From Fibrobacter sp. UWB11 (lineage in GTDB: Bacteria; Fibrobacterota; Fibrobacteria; Fibrobacterales; Fibrobacteraceae), in assembly GCF_900143015.1 (NCBI RefSeq), contig NZ_FSRT01000001.1:992001-1056000 (forward strand): DNA of 64,000 bases, written 5' to 3'. This document shows positions 8,421 through 16,888 of the stretch, one piece after another. Position 1 is the first letter of the stretch, and each line of letters starts with the position of its first letter. The translations under genes and the position numbers were made by a program. The notes under the pieces are model-generated. The model was not told where the DNA came from. It saw nothing but the letters and a program-made list of their open reading frames with translations, and made no database searches.

Positions 8421-8912
8421 TTACAAATGCAATTTACTCTTCCCGTTTTCGACGCGGTTGCCTTGCAATTTGGCAGCGCAAGCTTTGTCTTGCCTGAGAA
8501 TTTTCACGAGAGCACTCGGGCTAAGCCCGAACGCCGCGGCTGCGGCCTTTGTATCGCCATTCTTTGTCGCCATGATGTCAAAGACATGGGCGACAAACAG
8601 CGGAAACTGCGGATTGCTTGGCTGGATATGCCCGTTGCTGCCCGGAAACTTCATTTCGACTGCCGGAGGTTCTTCGCGGACATTTAATGCGAGCGCCATT
8701 TGCATGCGGTGTAGGGCGTGAATTTTGTTCTCTTTCGCGCTCCTGCTTTCGGAAGACTTTATTTCTAAATTATATTGTTGTAACGTGAGATGAATGCCGG
8801 TATTGGTCTTGTTTCTGTGCTGACCGCCGGGGCCACTGCCTTGAAATCCTTTCAAGGAGCAGGCTCGTAAAAGTTCATCCAAGTTCATTTTCAGGTAGGT
8901 ATCGCGATGCAT
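8421..8912 (-). CDS. GGQ-containing peptide chain release factor-like protein
   Basis: A 163-residue basic protein. KGFQGSGPGGQHRNKTNTGI carries the GGQ motif that hydrolyses peptidyl-tRNA on the ribosome. The protein lacks the codon-recognition domains of RF1 and RF2, so it resembles rescue factors such as ArfB. It differs from ArfB in its C-terminal region, which reads like a helix-turn-helix (AAAAAFGLSPSALVKIL). Two starts are possible (8912 and 8888); 8912 is preferred because a TATTTT box on the minus strand ends exactly 7 nt before it. The start overlaps by six bases the start of the divergent lipoprotein gene, and the promoter lies inside that gene. Confidence 0.8.
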   Translation of the reverse strand: MHRDTYLKMNLDELLRACSLKGFQGSGPGGQHRNKTNTGIHLTLQQYNLEIKSSESRSAKENKIHALHRMQMALALNVREEPPAVEMKFPGSNGHIQPSNPQFPLFVAHVFDIMATKNGDTKAAAAAFGLSPSALVKILRQDKACAAKLQGNRVENGKSKLHL

Positions 8913-9626
8913 GTGCTGAAAAATAAAATAGTTCTTGCTCTTTTGGTAAGTGCTTTTGCTTTTATGGCGGGTTGCGCCGGTTCTTCTGGCGGCACGCCTC
9001 AGGAATCAACCGAAACGGCAGCTGTCCGTGATGCAAAGGTCAAAGCTCAGGAATCCCAAAAGCTCGTCATGCTCGAAGAGATGTATGAACTGTTCAAGTC
9101 CTCGGTTAAAAACCGCGCCCCGCACGATATCTTGCTCGATTTCTTGACGGATCCTTCGGAAGATTGGCTTAATGAACTCGAAAGTCATGCCAAGACCTAC
9201 GATGCCGCCGCCATGGATACATGCCAGTTCTATGAGGCTTATGCCATCGTGCTTTACCGCCTTTTTGAGCGTGAACATCTTTGGGAAGTTACCGATTACC
9301 GCATGCTCTATTTGCTCCTTTACAATAGCGGATTCTTGGATTTGGTGGATCGCGTGAACATGGGCCCGTTCGAAGTCAAGAACGACCGCGGAAGTGTTGG
9401 CCTAGCCTCTAGCCCGAAGGTGCCGATAATGCTGTTTACTTGGGATGATACCAAGTGGAAACTCGACCTTATCGAAACGTTGCCGCTCATCACGAAGGGT
9501 ATTGAAGCGACTGCCGCCAAGAAAAACTGGACTGGCGCAAAGCTTGCTCTTTACTGGCTCGATAAGAAATACCACTTGCAGTATTCTCGTCTCGATGAAT
9601 CGCTCTTTGAACCGATTGGATTTTAA
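8907..9626 (+). CDS. Lipoprotein of unknown function upstream of porU
   Basis: A 239-residue protein with a lipoprotein signal (FAFMAGC, C at residue 22) followed by a Gly/Ser/Thr-rich linker and a helical, acidic body. I recognise no domain. AGGTAGG about seven bases upstream supports the ATG at 8907. It is followed after a short gap by another exported protein and then by PorU, so an envelope role is likely, but this rests on position only. Confidence 0.7.
   Translation: MHVLKNKIVLALLVSAFAFMAGCAGSSGGTPQESTETAAVRDAKVKAQESQKLVMLEEMYELFKSSVKNRAPHDILLDFLTDPSEDWLNELESHAKTYDAAAMDTCQFYEAYAIVLYRLFEREHLWEVTDYRMLYLLLYNSGFLDLVDRVNMGPFEVKNDRGSVGLASSPKVPIMLFTWDDTKWKLDLIETLPLITKGIEATAAKKNWTGAKLALYWLDKKYHLQYSRLDESLFEPIGF
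8920..8925 (-). promoter_or_regulatory. -10 box (TATTTT) of the GGQ gene
   Basis: On the minus strand TATTTT ends 7 nt before the ATG at 8912. The box lies within the first codons of the divergent gene. Confidence 0.45.
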
Positions 9627-9638
9627 CGGGTGATGAAT

Positions 9639-10520
9639 ATGAAATTTGTACGTAGCCTCGTGGCCGTTTGTGCGTTCTCGACGCTTTTGACCGTGAGTTC
9701 GTGGGCCGCTCCTGCTTCAAAGTCCGCCGTTACGAATAAAATTTATGGCGCGGTCGAAGCTAAGGATGGTTTTGCTGGCGGTCGACTCTTTGATGTCCTT
9801 GATTCCGTTGGTGGCACTGGAACGTGGATGGAATGGGATGTGAATGGTGTTCGTGACCCTTCTTTGATGAAGGTTCTCGACCCGGTTTTGAATTCCCCGA
9901 ACAAGCCCAAGATGGTTTGGCTTATCACTGAACGCGAAAAGCCATTGCTCTCGGTGCTTTTGCCGAAGGGACAAGGTGAAATACTTGTTTTTTACGAACT
10001 GAGTTCCCTTGATGCCAAGCCGGTGCAGTTGAAACTCAACAAGGTCCTTACGCCCGATGTCGTATTTAGGGATTACAAACAAATTTCTGAAACTCAGTTT
10101 GAACATCTTGACCGCTCGAACTTGAAAATTTCGGCATCGGACAAGTTAATCCGATTCAGCTATGATAACCCCGATAATACACCGCTCCGCTACGATCCTG
10201 ATTTTGCCACAAAGACAATTGTCGAAAAACATGCCGAAGTCAACGATTATCTGGGCTTTTTGAAGTATGAATATTCGTTGATGCTCCGTGCATTTGTCCA
10301 ATCGACTCGTGGTATTTTCAACTGGCAACCTTGGCATTGGTACATGGACAAGTGGAACCAGAAATACATGATTTCTGCCAAGGAAATCGAGATGATTCTT
10401 TCCAAAGGTGTTCGTCCCGACTATATTACCGTCTTTAAGGCCAAGGCTTCGGGCGGTGAAATTGTCGAAATGCGCACAACAGGGAATGGATTCCTCGAAA
10501 TGGTCATTACAAGACCTTAG
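9639..10520 (+). CDS. Exported protein of unknown function
   Basis: A 293-residue protein with a cleavable signal peptide (VRSLVAVCAFSTLLTVSSWAA). The mature part is mixed alpha/beta and contains a Trp-rich stretch near residue 230 (FNWQPWHWYMDKWNQ). No family is recognised. Of three close start codons (GTG 9630, ATG 9633, ATG 9639), 9639 is best spaced from the GGGTG sequence at 9628-9632. It is cotranscribed with the lipoprotein ending at 9626 (gap 12 bases). PorU begins 40 bases after its end, behind its own -10-like box. Confidence 0.65.
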   Translation: MKFVRSLVAVCAFSTLLTVSSWAAPASKSAVTNKIYGAVEAKDGFAGGRLFDVLDSVGGTGTWMEWDVNGVRDPSLMKVLDPVLNSPNKPKMVWLITEREKPLLSVLLPKGQGEILVFYELSSLDAKPVQLKLNKVLTPDVVFRDYKQISETQFEHLDRSNLKISASDKLIRFSYDNPDNTPLRYDPDFATKTIVEKHAEVNDYLGFLKYEYSLMLRAFVQSTRGIFNWQPWHWYMDKWNQKYMISAKEIEMILSKGVRPDYITVFKAKASGGEIVEMRTTGNGFLEMVITRP

Positions 10521-10547
10521 TACTACATTTAAATGGTGATAGTTTTC

Positions 10548-10553
10548 TATTTT
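10548..10553 (+). promoter_or_regulatory. -10 box (TATTTT) before porU
   Basis: TATTTT ends exactly 7 nt before the GTG at 10561, and no Shine-Dalgarno sequence is visible. Confidence 0.45.
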
Positions 10554-10560
10554 AAAATTC

Positions 10561-13500
10561 GTGAATTCTATCATCAAAAAATTTCAGATTCTTCTAGTTG
10601 CTTGCGCAACTGTATCTAGCTTGGCTTCTTCTGTCGTGGAAGATTCCAAGAATCGTTTTGTCTTGGACGATGAGGTCTTGGATTCGTCGAAGAAATCCTG
10701 TGAAGACGGCTCGGGCATGCGTTTTGTTCCCGAAAACGCTTTTTATGTGGATTCCACTAACGTTCCTGTCCGTCATTACCGTGTGGCGCTTCCGTCGAGT
10801 GCAAAACCTTCGGTTTCCGTGACAAACACTAAGCTTGTTTCGCTTGGCGCAACGCCTTGCAAGTCTACTCCGGTAAAGATTCCCTCTGTCGATGTCTCTA
10901 GCCCGTTCTTCAAGGATAACTTGTGGATGGTCGATGTGTTCGTTCCGCTCTATGTCAAGGAGGGTGGTTCTGTTGCACTTCGCAAGGATTTCCGCCTGAA
11001 TGTCGATTTTGGTTCTGCAAAGGTAAGTGGTCGAAATCCGGGTGCCCGTGCGCTCATGCTGGTCGAAAACTCTCGTGCGGCAGCACAGTTTGGCGCAGGT
11101 TCTGTGAATCGTGCTTTGCGCCGTGAAGCAACTTCAGATTTTGATAACATTGTCCAACTTGCCGAACTGGTTGTGGGCGATGAGAACATGGCTACGTTCA
11201 GTGAAGATGGTCTTTTCGCTGTTAGCTATAGTGCTATCCGCACTGCTCTTTTGAAGGTCGGCCGCCAAGACGAACTTGATGCGGTTCCGGTCGAAAAGGT
11301 TTGCCTTTTTGGTGCTGCCCCGGATACGCTCCCCGATATTGGCCCTGGCGCAGCACTCCGCTCTCCCAATCGAATTTTTGAACTGCCTATTAAAGTGAGT
11401 GACCGCAATTCAAATGGAAACTTCGACGAAGGCGACTCGCTCTATTTTGTGGGTTACGGCAATGCTTTTTGGAAACGCGTTGATGCAGAACCCACGGAGG
11501 TTCCTGAGATCCCCACATCGAACATGAGTTATTTCCATTCGTACTCGCCGTACTCCTATTACCAGCATTTTGTTTTCGGTTACAAGCAGACAGGGAAGGG
11601 GCTTCGCCTAGAAACGCTTACTGCACCGAAGTCTTCGGCAAAGGATGTTGATTGGTTCCGTTATGTTCGCGCCGAAAGAGATGAGCTTTTGCGCGATGCC
11701 TATTTTGGCCGTGGACAGGACTGGGATAAAGCGACCGGTAAAGAATATTTCTGGAAATGGCATGATCGTGGCGATACTCTCGTCTTGTCCGCTGAAGATT
11801 TGGAATTCAAGTCGACTACTAGCGATTTGCCGGGCTTTGTCTCTGGTGGTAAAGGCTTTGTCGCAGTCTCGTTCTTCCCGCTCCGTTCGCAGACGAATAG
11901 CACGATGTTTTCGGATAGCACTTACAAGAACCGCATGAAGTTCATCTCCTTTAAGTTGAGTGTGAACGGTTCTAGTTATTCAAAGGTCAGGGGCGAAGAA
12001 ATCTATTGGAGCGATGGTGATATATTGCCTGGTGGTAATTTCGGTGTTCCGACAAATGCGTTGAAGGCCAAGGATAACAAGTATGAATTGACCATCTATG
12101 ATAATTCTTATCAGGATGACCGTTTTGATGGGTATTCCGTGGCTTACCAGTGGGATCCGTCAAAGGTTACTGTTGATTCTTCGGAATGGATTTTGCCGGG
12201 CTTTTCAAAGGGCGTTATTCGCATTCCGGTTGGGAAGGATTCCGACCTCCGCTTGTTGAAATTTAAGGATTTTGTACCTGTAGGCCTTTTGAAAATTTCG
12301 GATGGAATTGCCGTCGATAGCATTGGAAATAACGAGGACGTTCGTTATTTGCTCTACCGTGATAGTGACCGTCGCCAGGCTTTCAGCGTCAAGGGAATTC
12401 CGACCCCGTCTAAGAACTCGGTTCAGAAACTTGCCAATATTTCTTCGAAGACCGAGTACCTCATTATTACTCCTGAAGAATTCTTGGCGCCGGCCGAAGC
12501 CTTGGCTGAGTTCCGTTCGAGTGATGCATCTGCATCTAAACTTGTGACGGCAGTTGTTCCTGTCGAAAACATTTACAGACATTATACCGGTGGTGCGTTG
12601 TCTCCGATTGCAATTAGAAACTATATCGCCTACGCTCGAAGCGTGTGCCCGGATTTACGATTTGTCTTGCTTGCGGGGTCTGGCCATTATGACTACCGCG
12701 GAACCAAGCACGGGAAAAACTATATGCCGCCGTTCGAAAAAGAATCTGCAGTGACCGAAGACTTCTTTGGCGTTTTGGATTCGGGCGAAGTTGTTCGTAG
12801 CGGTAAAGCCTACGATGTTGATTTGGCTGTGGGTCGCGTTCCTGTTTCTTCTGTACAGGATTTCGAATACTATAACGAAAAGGCAAGGGATTATGATGAA
12901 ATCCAAAGGTTCGATCATGGCGAATGGAAATCGACCTTGTTGCTTGCTGCAGACGATGCTTACAATGGTGTTTCTCCGGACCCGATGGACCATACCATTT
13001 ATCAAGAAAATTTGGCAAACTTGGTCGATACGACTGCAGAATCCCTTGGCTTTAGGATGAACATCAAGAAGGTTTATCTTTTGGATTACGAAGCCGATGC
13101 TGCCGGTCAAAAGCAGGAAGCCGCCAATGACTTCTTGAACATTTTGAACCAAGGTGCGCTGTTGACGGCTTACTATGGGCATGGCTCCAAGGTCGCATGG
13201 GCTACGGAAGGTTTGATGAAGCTTTCGTACCTCTCAAGAATTACGAACAAGAAAAGATATACCGTGCTGAACTCTTTCTCTTGCACGGTGGGCCGTTTTG
13301 ATGAAGGCAACACGCGCTCGATGACTGAGGCTTTTGTTCTTTTGCCTCAGGCCGGTGCAATTGCCGCTATTGGTGCTGCTCGTGAAACGTATGCAAACCC
13401 CAACGAAATCTTTGCGAAAAATTTTGTAAGCCGTGCTTTGTTGAAAAATGGCAATTACCTTGGTGTGGCCTATATGCAGGCTAAAGACAACGTATTCTTG

Positions 13501-14676
13501 CACAATAAGGCGGTTCCGACTTATACAAGCAATGTGTTCAACTCTGAACATTACGTTTACATGGGCGAACCTGTAATCCGTATGCCCTTGGCTGATTTGA
13601 AGATTGTTTTGGATTCTCCTGTTGATTCCATCAAGGCTTTGGATAAAGTAAAATTATCTGGAAAGGTCTCTGGAATGTCTTCGGGCAATATTGCGTTGAC
13701 TCTTAGAGAAGGCCGCTATACCAAGCGCCTCGATATGATTACGACTTCGAATTATGCCGATGTCAAGTACGATGGACCGCTTATTTATTCGGAAATTGTG
13801 CCTGTTGTGGGCGGCCGTTTTGAAACAGAATTTGTGACTCCGAAAAAATTGAATATTGGCGATACTCTTGCCGAATTCCGTGCTTGGGCTTATTCGCCGA
13901 ACGAAGTTGCGATTGGCCGCCATTTCGAAAAGAATATCAAGATTACGGGTGTTTCGAATTATGCGGATTCTTTGAATGATAAAACGCCTCCGACAATTCA
14001 AATCCAGTTGTGCAATTCGGGTGAAAAAACTTCATTTGTCGATAATCAGCGCATCAAGCTCCAAACGCCGGCATGCTTGCAGGTCGTAGTTGAAGATGAA
14101 ACTGCTCTGGACTATCGCGAACAGGCCGATGAAGGCATTACGTTTGAAATGTATGGACTTGAAAATCCGTATCATCCCACACCGTTCTTGGAACAAGCGT
14201 CGAAGCGTGCTGTGGCCCGCAAGTCTTTGACAACGGAATCTTATCCGCCGGGCTATTATACATTCATGGTGCATGCCATGGACGTTCTTGGAAATGTTTC
14301 TGTAAAGACGGTGCATATTGAAATCACGGAAAATTTACAGGCCGGCCTAGCAGACGTGTTCAACGTTCCAAACCCGATGGGCAAAAAGGGAACCACGTTC
14401 TACTTCAAGAATCTCTCCTCTGATTCGGATCCGGACGTAAATATCTTTATTTACAACCAACATGGCCGACTCGTCAAGGTGATTAAGAACGCCAAGTCTG
14501 GCGAAACGCACTGGAACGGTACGGATAATTTCGGGCGTTTGCTCGCCAATGGATTGTACCACTATGTGGTACGTAGCAAGACCAAAATTTCGGATCCGTA
14601 CAATTCTACGGAATCTAAGACGAAAACAAAAACTCAAACTTGGACTAAAAAACAAAAATTGTTGATATCGAGGTAA
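10561..14676 (+). CDS. porU: Gingipain-like C25 peptidase, probable type IX secretion sortase PorU
   Basis: A 1371-residue exported protein with an N-terminal signal sequence. The C25 peptidase domain lies around residues 660-1010, with the catalytic His in TAYYGHGS (H874) and the catalytic Cys in NSFSCTVGRFD (C908), 34 residues apart as in gingipains. After Ig-like segments, the C-terminus reads VFNVPNPMG...LYHYVVRSK, a FlgD-like/sorting-type beta domain, with a basic tail. PorU removes the C-terminal signal of type IX cargo at the cell surface and attaches the cargo to A-LPS; the length fits PorU better than a secreted protease. The GTG start is supported by a TATTTT box 7 nt upstream. A secreted gingipain is the alternative. 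Confidence 0.85.
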   Translation: MNSIIKKFQILLVACATVSSLASSVVEDSKNRFVLDDEVLDSSKKSCEDGSGMRFVPENAFYVDSTNVPVRHYRVALPSSAKPSVSVTNTKLVSLGATPCKSTPVKIPSVDVSSPFFKDNLWMVDVFVPLYVKEGGSVALRKDFRLNVDFGSAKVSGRNPGARALMLVENSRAAAQFGAGSVNRALRREATSDFDNIVQLAELVVGDENMATFSEDGLFAVSYSAIRTALLKVGRQDELDAVPVEKVCLFGAAPDTLPDIGPGAALRSPNRIFELPIKVSDRNSNGNFDEGDSLYFVGYGNAFWKRVDAEPTEVPEIPTSNMSYFHSYSPYSYYQHFVFGYKQTGKGLRLETLTAPKSSAKDVDWFRYVRAERDELLRDAYFGRGQDWDKATGKEYFWKWHDRGDTLVLSAEDLEFKSTTSDLPGFVSGGKGFVAVSFFPLRSQTNSTMFSDSTYKNRMKFISFKLSVNGSSYSKVRGEEIYWSDGDILPGGNFGVPTNALKAKDNKYELTIYDNSYQDDRFDGYSVAYQWDPSKVTVDSSEWILPGFSKGVIRIPVGKDSDLRLLKFKDFVPVGLLKISDGIAVDSIGNNEDVRYLLYRDSDRRQAFSVKGIPTPSKNSVQKLANISSKTEYLIITPEEFLAPAEALAEFRSSDASASKLVTAVVPVENIYRHYTGGALSPIAIRNYIAYARSVCPDLRFVLLAGSGHYDYRGTKHGKNYMPPFEKESAVTEDFFGVLDSGEVVRSGKAYDVDLAVGRVPVSSVQDFEYYNEKARDYDEIQRFDHGEWKSTLLLAADDAYNGVSPDPMDHTIYQENLANLVDTTAESLGFRMNIKKVYLLDYEADAAGQKQEAANDFLNILNQGALLTAYYGHGSKVAWATEGLMKLSYLSRITNKKRYTVLNSFSCTVGRFDEGNTRSMTEAFVLLPQAGAIAAIGAARETYANPNEIFAKNFVSRALLKNGNYLGVAYMQAKDNVFLHNKAVPTYTSNVFNSEHYVYMGEPVIRMPLADLKIVLDSPVDSIKALDKVKLSGKVSGMSSGNIALTLREGRYTKRLDMITTSNYADVKYDGPLIYSEIVPVVGGRFETEFVTPKKLNIGDTLAEFRAWAYSPNEVAIGRHFEKNIKITGVSNYADSLNDKTPPTIQIQLCNSGEKTSFVDNQRIKLQTPACLQVVVEDETALDYREQADEGITFEMYGLENPYHPTPFLEQASKRAVARKSLTTESYPPGYYTFMVHAMDVLGNVSVKTVHIEITENLQAGLADVFNVPNPMGKKGTTFYFKNLSSDSDPDVNIFIYNQHGRLVKVIKNAKSGETHWNGTDNFGRLLANGLYHYVVRSKTKISDPYNSTESKTKTKTQTWTKKQKLLISR

Positions 14677-14679
14677 TCA

Positions 14680-15549
14680 ATGGAATTACGTGAAAAACCG
14701 GGGAAAGTTCAGAAACTTTTGGAACTTTCTCTCCGCTTTCGTTTAATCTTTGTGCTTTTGATGGTGGGCTTTTCTGTGGCTTTCTTGGCTACGGGCTGGC
14801 AACAAATGGGGTCGCTCCCGCTTGGTGCTTCTGAAGCCCTTGGCATGTGGATTTCCAAATTTACGAATGTGGTTTCGGCATGGAATTCTGCACAGTACAT
14901 TTTTGTGGCCGGACTTTCCATGATTGTGCTTTATTTTGTCTTTGGCGGGGTTCGCGGTGGCGTTGGTGGCCTGCTTGCGCTTGCTGCCTTTGTGGGCGCG
15001 CTATTTGCACTTGGCGGTGACGAAGATATGCTTATCGTTTTCTTTGCCGCATTTGCTGGGCTCGCTCTTTTGCTTGTCCTTTTTGCTAAGTGGAGCGTTG
15101 CTTGCGCTTTGTTCCCGTTTGCGCTTTCGTGGCTGTTGCTGACCGGGTTCTTGGCCTGGTTCCCGATGATGGTAGGGAAGGCTTGGCTCATGTGGGCCGT
15201 GCTTAGCACAATTGCTTTTTCGGGCGTTGTTGCATTTGCCTTGATTGCCGGGAAAGAGCTTGGTGAAGGCGCTCCGCAGGCGGGGGCTCTTGTAAAGGCC
15301 GGTAAAAGGATGCTTGCCCCGGTCCCGATAGCCTCGCTTTTGGCGATTTCGGCTCTTGTGGTCGATATGAGCGTTGTGGTGGACTGGAGAAGGATTGGCT
15401 GTGCTGCGCTTCTTTGGGTGGCCTTTAACGTGTGGTTCTTCGGCTTTACGTTCGGGACTATGTCCTTTGCTCCGTGGGAACGTCTGCGTTCCGGTTCCCG
15501 CCGCGTTAAGATGAGCGACAAAAAGAAGAAATCCGCTAAAAAGAAGTAA
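14680..15549 (+). CDS. Eight-helix membrane protein following porU
   Basis: A 289-residue inner-membrane protein with about eight hydrophobic helices and a strongly basic C-terminal tail (KKKKSAKKK). No family is recognised. The start is three bases after the porU stop codon, so translation is probably coupled. Its fixed position behind a sortase gene makes a role in the envelope or in secretion possible, but no type IX component known to me (PorL, PorM, SprA and so on) has this shape. Confidence 0.65.
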   Translation: MELREKPGKVQKLLELSLRFRLIFVLLMVGFSVAFLATGWQQMGSLPLGASEALGMWISKFTNVVSAWNSAQYIFVAGLSMIVLYFVFGGVRGGVGGLLALAAFVGALFALGGDEDMLIVFFAAFAGLALLLVLFAKWSVACALFPFALSWLLLTGFLAWFPMMVGKAWLMWAVLSTIAFSGVVAFALIAGKELGEGAPQAGALVKAGKRMLAPVPIASLLAISALVVDMSVVVDWRRIGCAALLWVAFNVWFFGFTFGTMSFAPWERLRSGSRRVKMSDKKKKSAKKK

Positions 15550-15562
15550 ATCTCACAATGTC

Positions 15563-15656
15563 ACCCCGGATTTGTACAGGTACAAAGCACTTCGGCTCAG
15601 CCATGAAAATGCAAGCATTTTCGCAGCATTCGCCTTGGTAGCTTTTATTCCGGGGT
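15563..15656. repeat. Composite inverted repeat enclosing hairpin copy R2
   Basis: ACCCCGGA and TCCGGGGT form perfect 8-bp arms 94 nt apart, followed by CACCTTTTT on the plus strand. They enclose copy R2. The same arms, as ACCCCGTA/TACGGGGT, make the terminator at 1677-1710 without an insert. It may act as a terminator for the membrane-protein gene. Confidence 0.55.
15590..15636 (+). repeat. Hairpin repeat family, copy R2
   Basis: CTTCGGCTCA and TCGCCTT flank a perfect hairpin, GAAAATGC AA GCATTTTC. Confidence 0.65.
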
Positions 15657-15675
15657 CACCTTTTTAACCATTACC

Positions 15676-15710
15676 AAAAAGCGCCTCGGGCTATTTGCTC
15701 GGGGCGCTTG
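15676..15710 (+). terminator. Hairpin with GCGCC/GGCGC stem
   Basis: AAGCGCC and GGCGCTT form a stem around an interior that can pair further, followed by a weak T-rich tract (TTGTTGTT). A possible second terminator. Confidence 0.5.
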
Positions 15711-15765
15711 TTGTTGGAGTGTGGATGTTTTATTCTTTCTGTTTATAAGTTAGATAGTTTTGAAA

Positions 15766-15795
15766 CAAAAAGCCCTACTTTCGTAGGGCTTTTTA
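15766..15795. terminator. Strong bidirectional intrinsic terminator
   Basis: AAAAAGCCCTAC and GTAGGGCTTTTT form a perfect 12-bp stem with a four-base loop (TTTC). Confidence 0.85.
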
Positions 15796-15869
15796 TGGAT
15801 AAAAAATCCATGTTGAGAAATGATGTTGAGAATTATGCACCGTGGCACTACTTCGTAGTGCGTGTTGCT

Positions 15870-15919
15870 TCGCCTTGGATATAGAAACATGCGAGCATGT
15901 TTCTGCATCGCTCGGCTTA
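15870..15919 (-). repeat. Hairpin repeat family, copy R3
   Basis: TCGCCTTGG and GCTCGGCTTA flank a perfect hairpin, AGAAACATGC GA GCATGTTTCT. Small extra hairpins lie on both sides (CACTAC TTC GTAGTG and AGAATTTGC TTC GCAAATTCT). Confidence 0.65.
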
Positions 15920-15957
15920 CGCAACATGAGAATTTGCTTCGCAAATTCTACGTCGCT

Positions 15958-16008
15958 GCGGCTCGGTTATGAAAAACAAGCAAGCTTGTTTTCGCAACTC
16001 TCGCCTTA
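15958..16008 (+). repeat. Hairpin repeat family, copy R4, abutting yicC stop
   Basis: GCGGCTCGG and TCTCGCCTTAG flank the hairpin AAAACAAGC A AGCTTGTTTT. Its right edge contains the TAA stop codon of yicC. Confidence 0.65.
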
Positions 16009-16887
16009 GGCGACGTTCATACTCTGCTCGCGGATGCACTCGATTTCGTTCTTGAGTTCGATGGCGAGGGCGGCGATGTCCGCGTTCTGGCACTTTGTGC
16101 CAAGCGTATTCGCTTCACGGCCCATTTCCTGCAAGATGAACCCAAGGTTCTTGCCCTGTGCGCCACCCTTGGCGAGCGCGTCGAGGAACAACTTGTTGTG
16201 GCTGCGGAAACGCGTGATTTCTTCGTGAATGTCGAGCTTGTCGGCCATGATGCAGGCTTCTTGCAACAGGCGCACTTCGTCGATTTCGGAATCCTTCATG
16301 AGCGTATTGATGCGTTCGCGGAACTTGACCTTCCACGTTTCAATGCGCTGCGGATCGAGAACTTCGACCTTGTCGATGACTTCGTTCAGGTGGATAACGC
16401 GGCGGGTGAGGTCCACGGCGAGGTTTGCACCTTCCTTTTCGCGCATGGCAATGACACCGTCCAAAGCCTTATCGAGTTCGGTCTTCAGGTGCTTTTCCCA
16501 GACTTCATTGTCGTCGTTTCCATCGGTGAACTGCAAAACTTCTGGGATGGCAAGAACATGTTCGAGCTTGATATCACCGGCAATGCCGTATTTTTTCTGC
16601 ATGGCCTTCGTGATTTCGACGAACTTGGAAACTGCCGCCTCGTTGTAGCAGACGGGAATGTTCCCGGCATTGCCTGCGCCAAGCGTAATCGAAAAGTTCA
16701 CGGAACCGCGAACGAGCTTGTCCTTGATCTGTGCCTTGAAATCATTTTCGAGATAGGCGAAGTTCTTCGGAATCTTGCTTGAAATTTCAAGGAAACGGCT
16801 GTTCACGCTGCGTACTTCAATAACGCAACTGACTCCGTTCAATGTGGATTCGCTTTTGCCGAACCCGGTCATGGAAATAATGGACAT
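16006..16887 (-). CDS. yicC: YicC-family endoribonuclease
   Basis: A 293-residue protein beginning ISMTGFGKSE, the hallmark of the YicC/YloC family. EVRSVNSRFLEIS and the C-terminal LGFILQEMGREANTLGTK are the other conserved blocks. Members are cytoplasmic endoribonucleases that act on RNA in an open-clamp hexamer. The ATG at 16887 has AGAAGG six to seven bases upstream. It lies two bases after the metXW stop codon, so the genes form an operon. The stop codon lies inside a hairpin repeat (copy R4), an unusually tight junction. Confidence 0.93.
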   Translation of the reverse strand: MSIISMTGFGKSESTLNGVSCVIEVRSVNSRFLEISSKIPKNFAYLENDFKAQIKDKLVRGSVNFSITLGAGNAGNIPVCYNEAAVSKFVEITKAMQKKYGIAGDIKLEHVLAIPEVLQFTDGNDDNEVWEKHLKTELDKALDGVIAMREKEGANLAVDLTRRVIHLNEVIDKVEVLDPQRIETWKVKFRERINTLMKDSEIDEVRLLQEACIMADKLDIHEEITRFRSHNKLFLDALAKGGAQGKNLGFILQEMGREANTLGTKCQNADIAALAIELKNEIECIREQSMNVA

Positions 16888-16888
16888 T

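Noticed and set aside
15750-15944. 64-codon minus-strand frame in the hairpin-rich region
   Set aside because: It consists of hairpin repeat sequence and a terminator. No ribosome site and no conserved feature.
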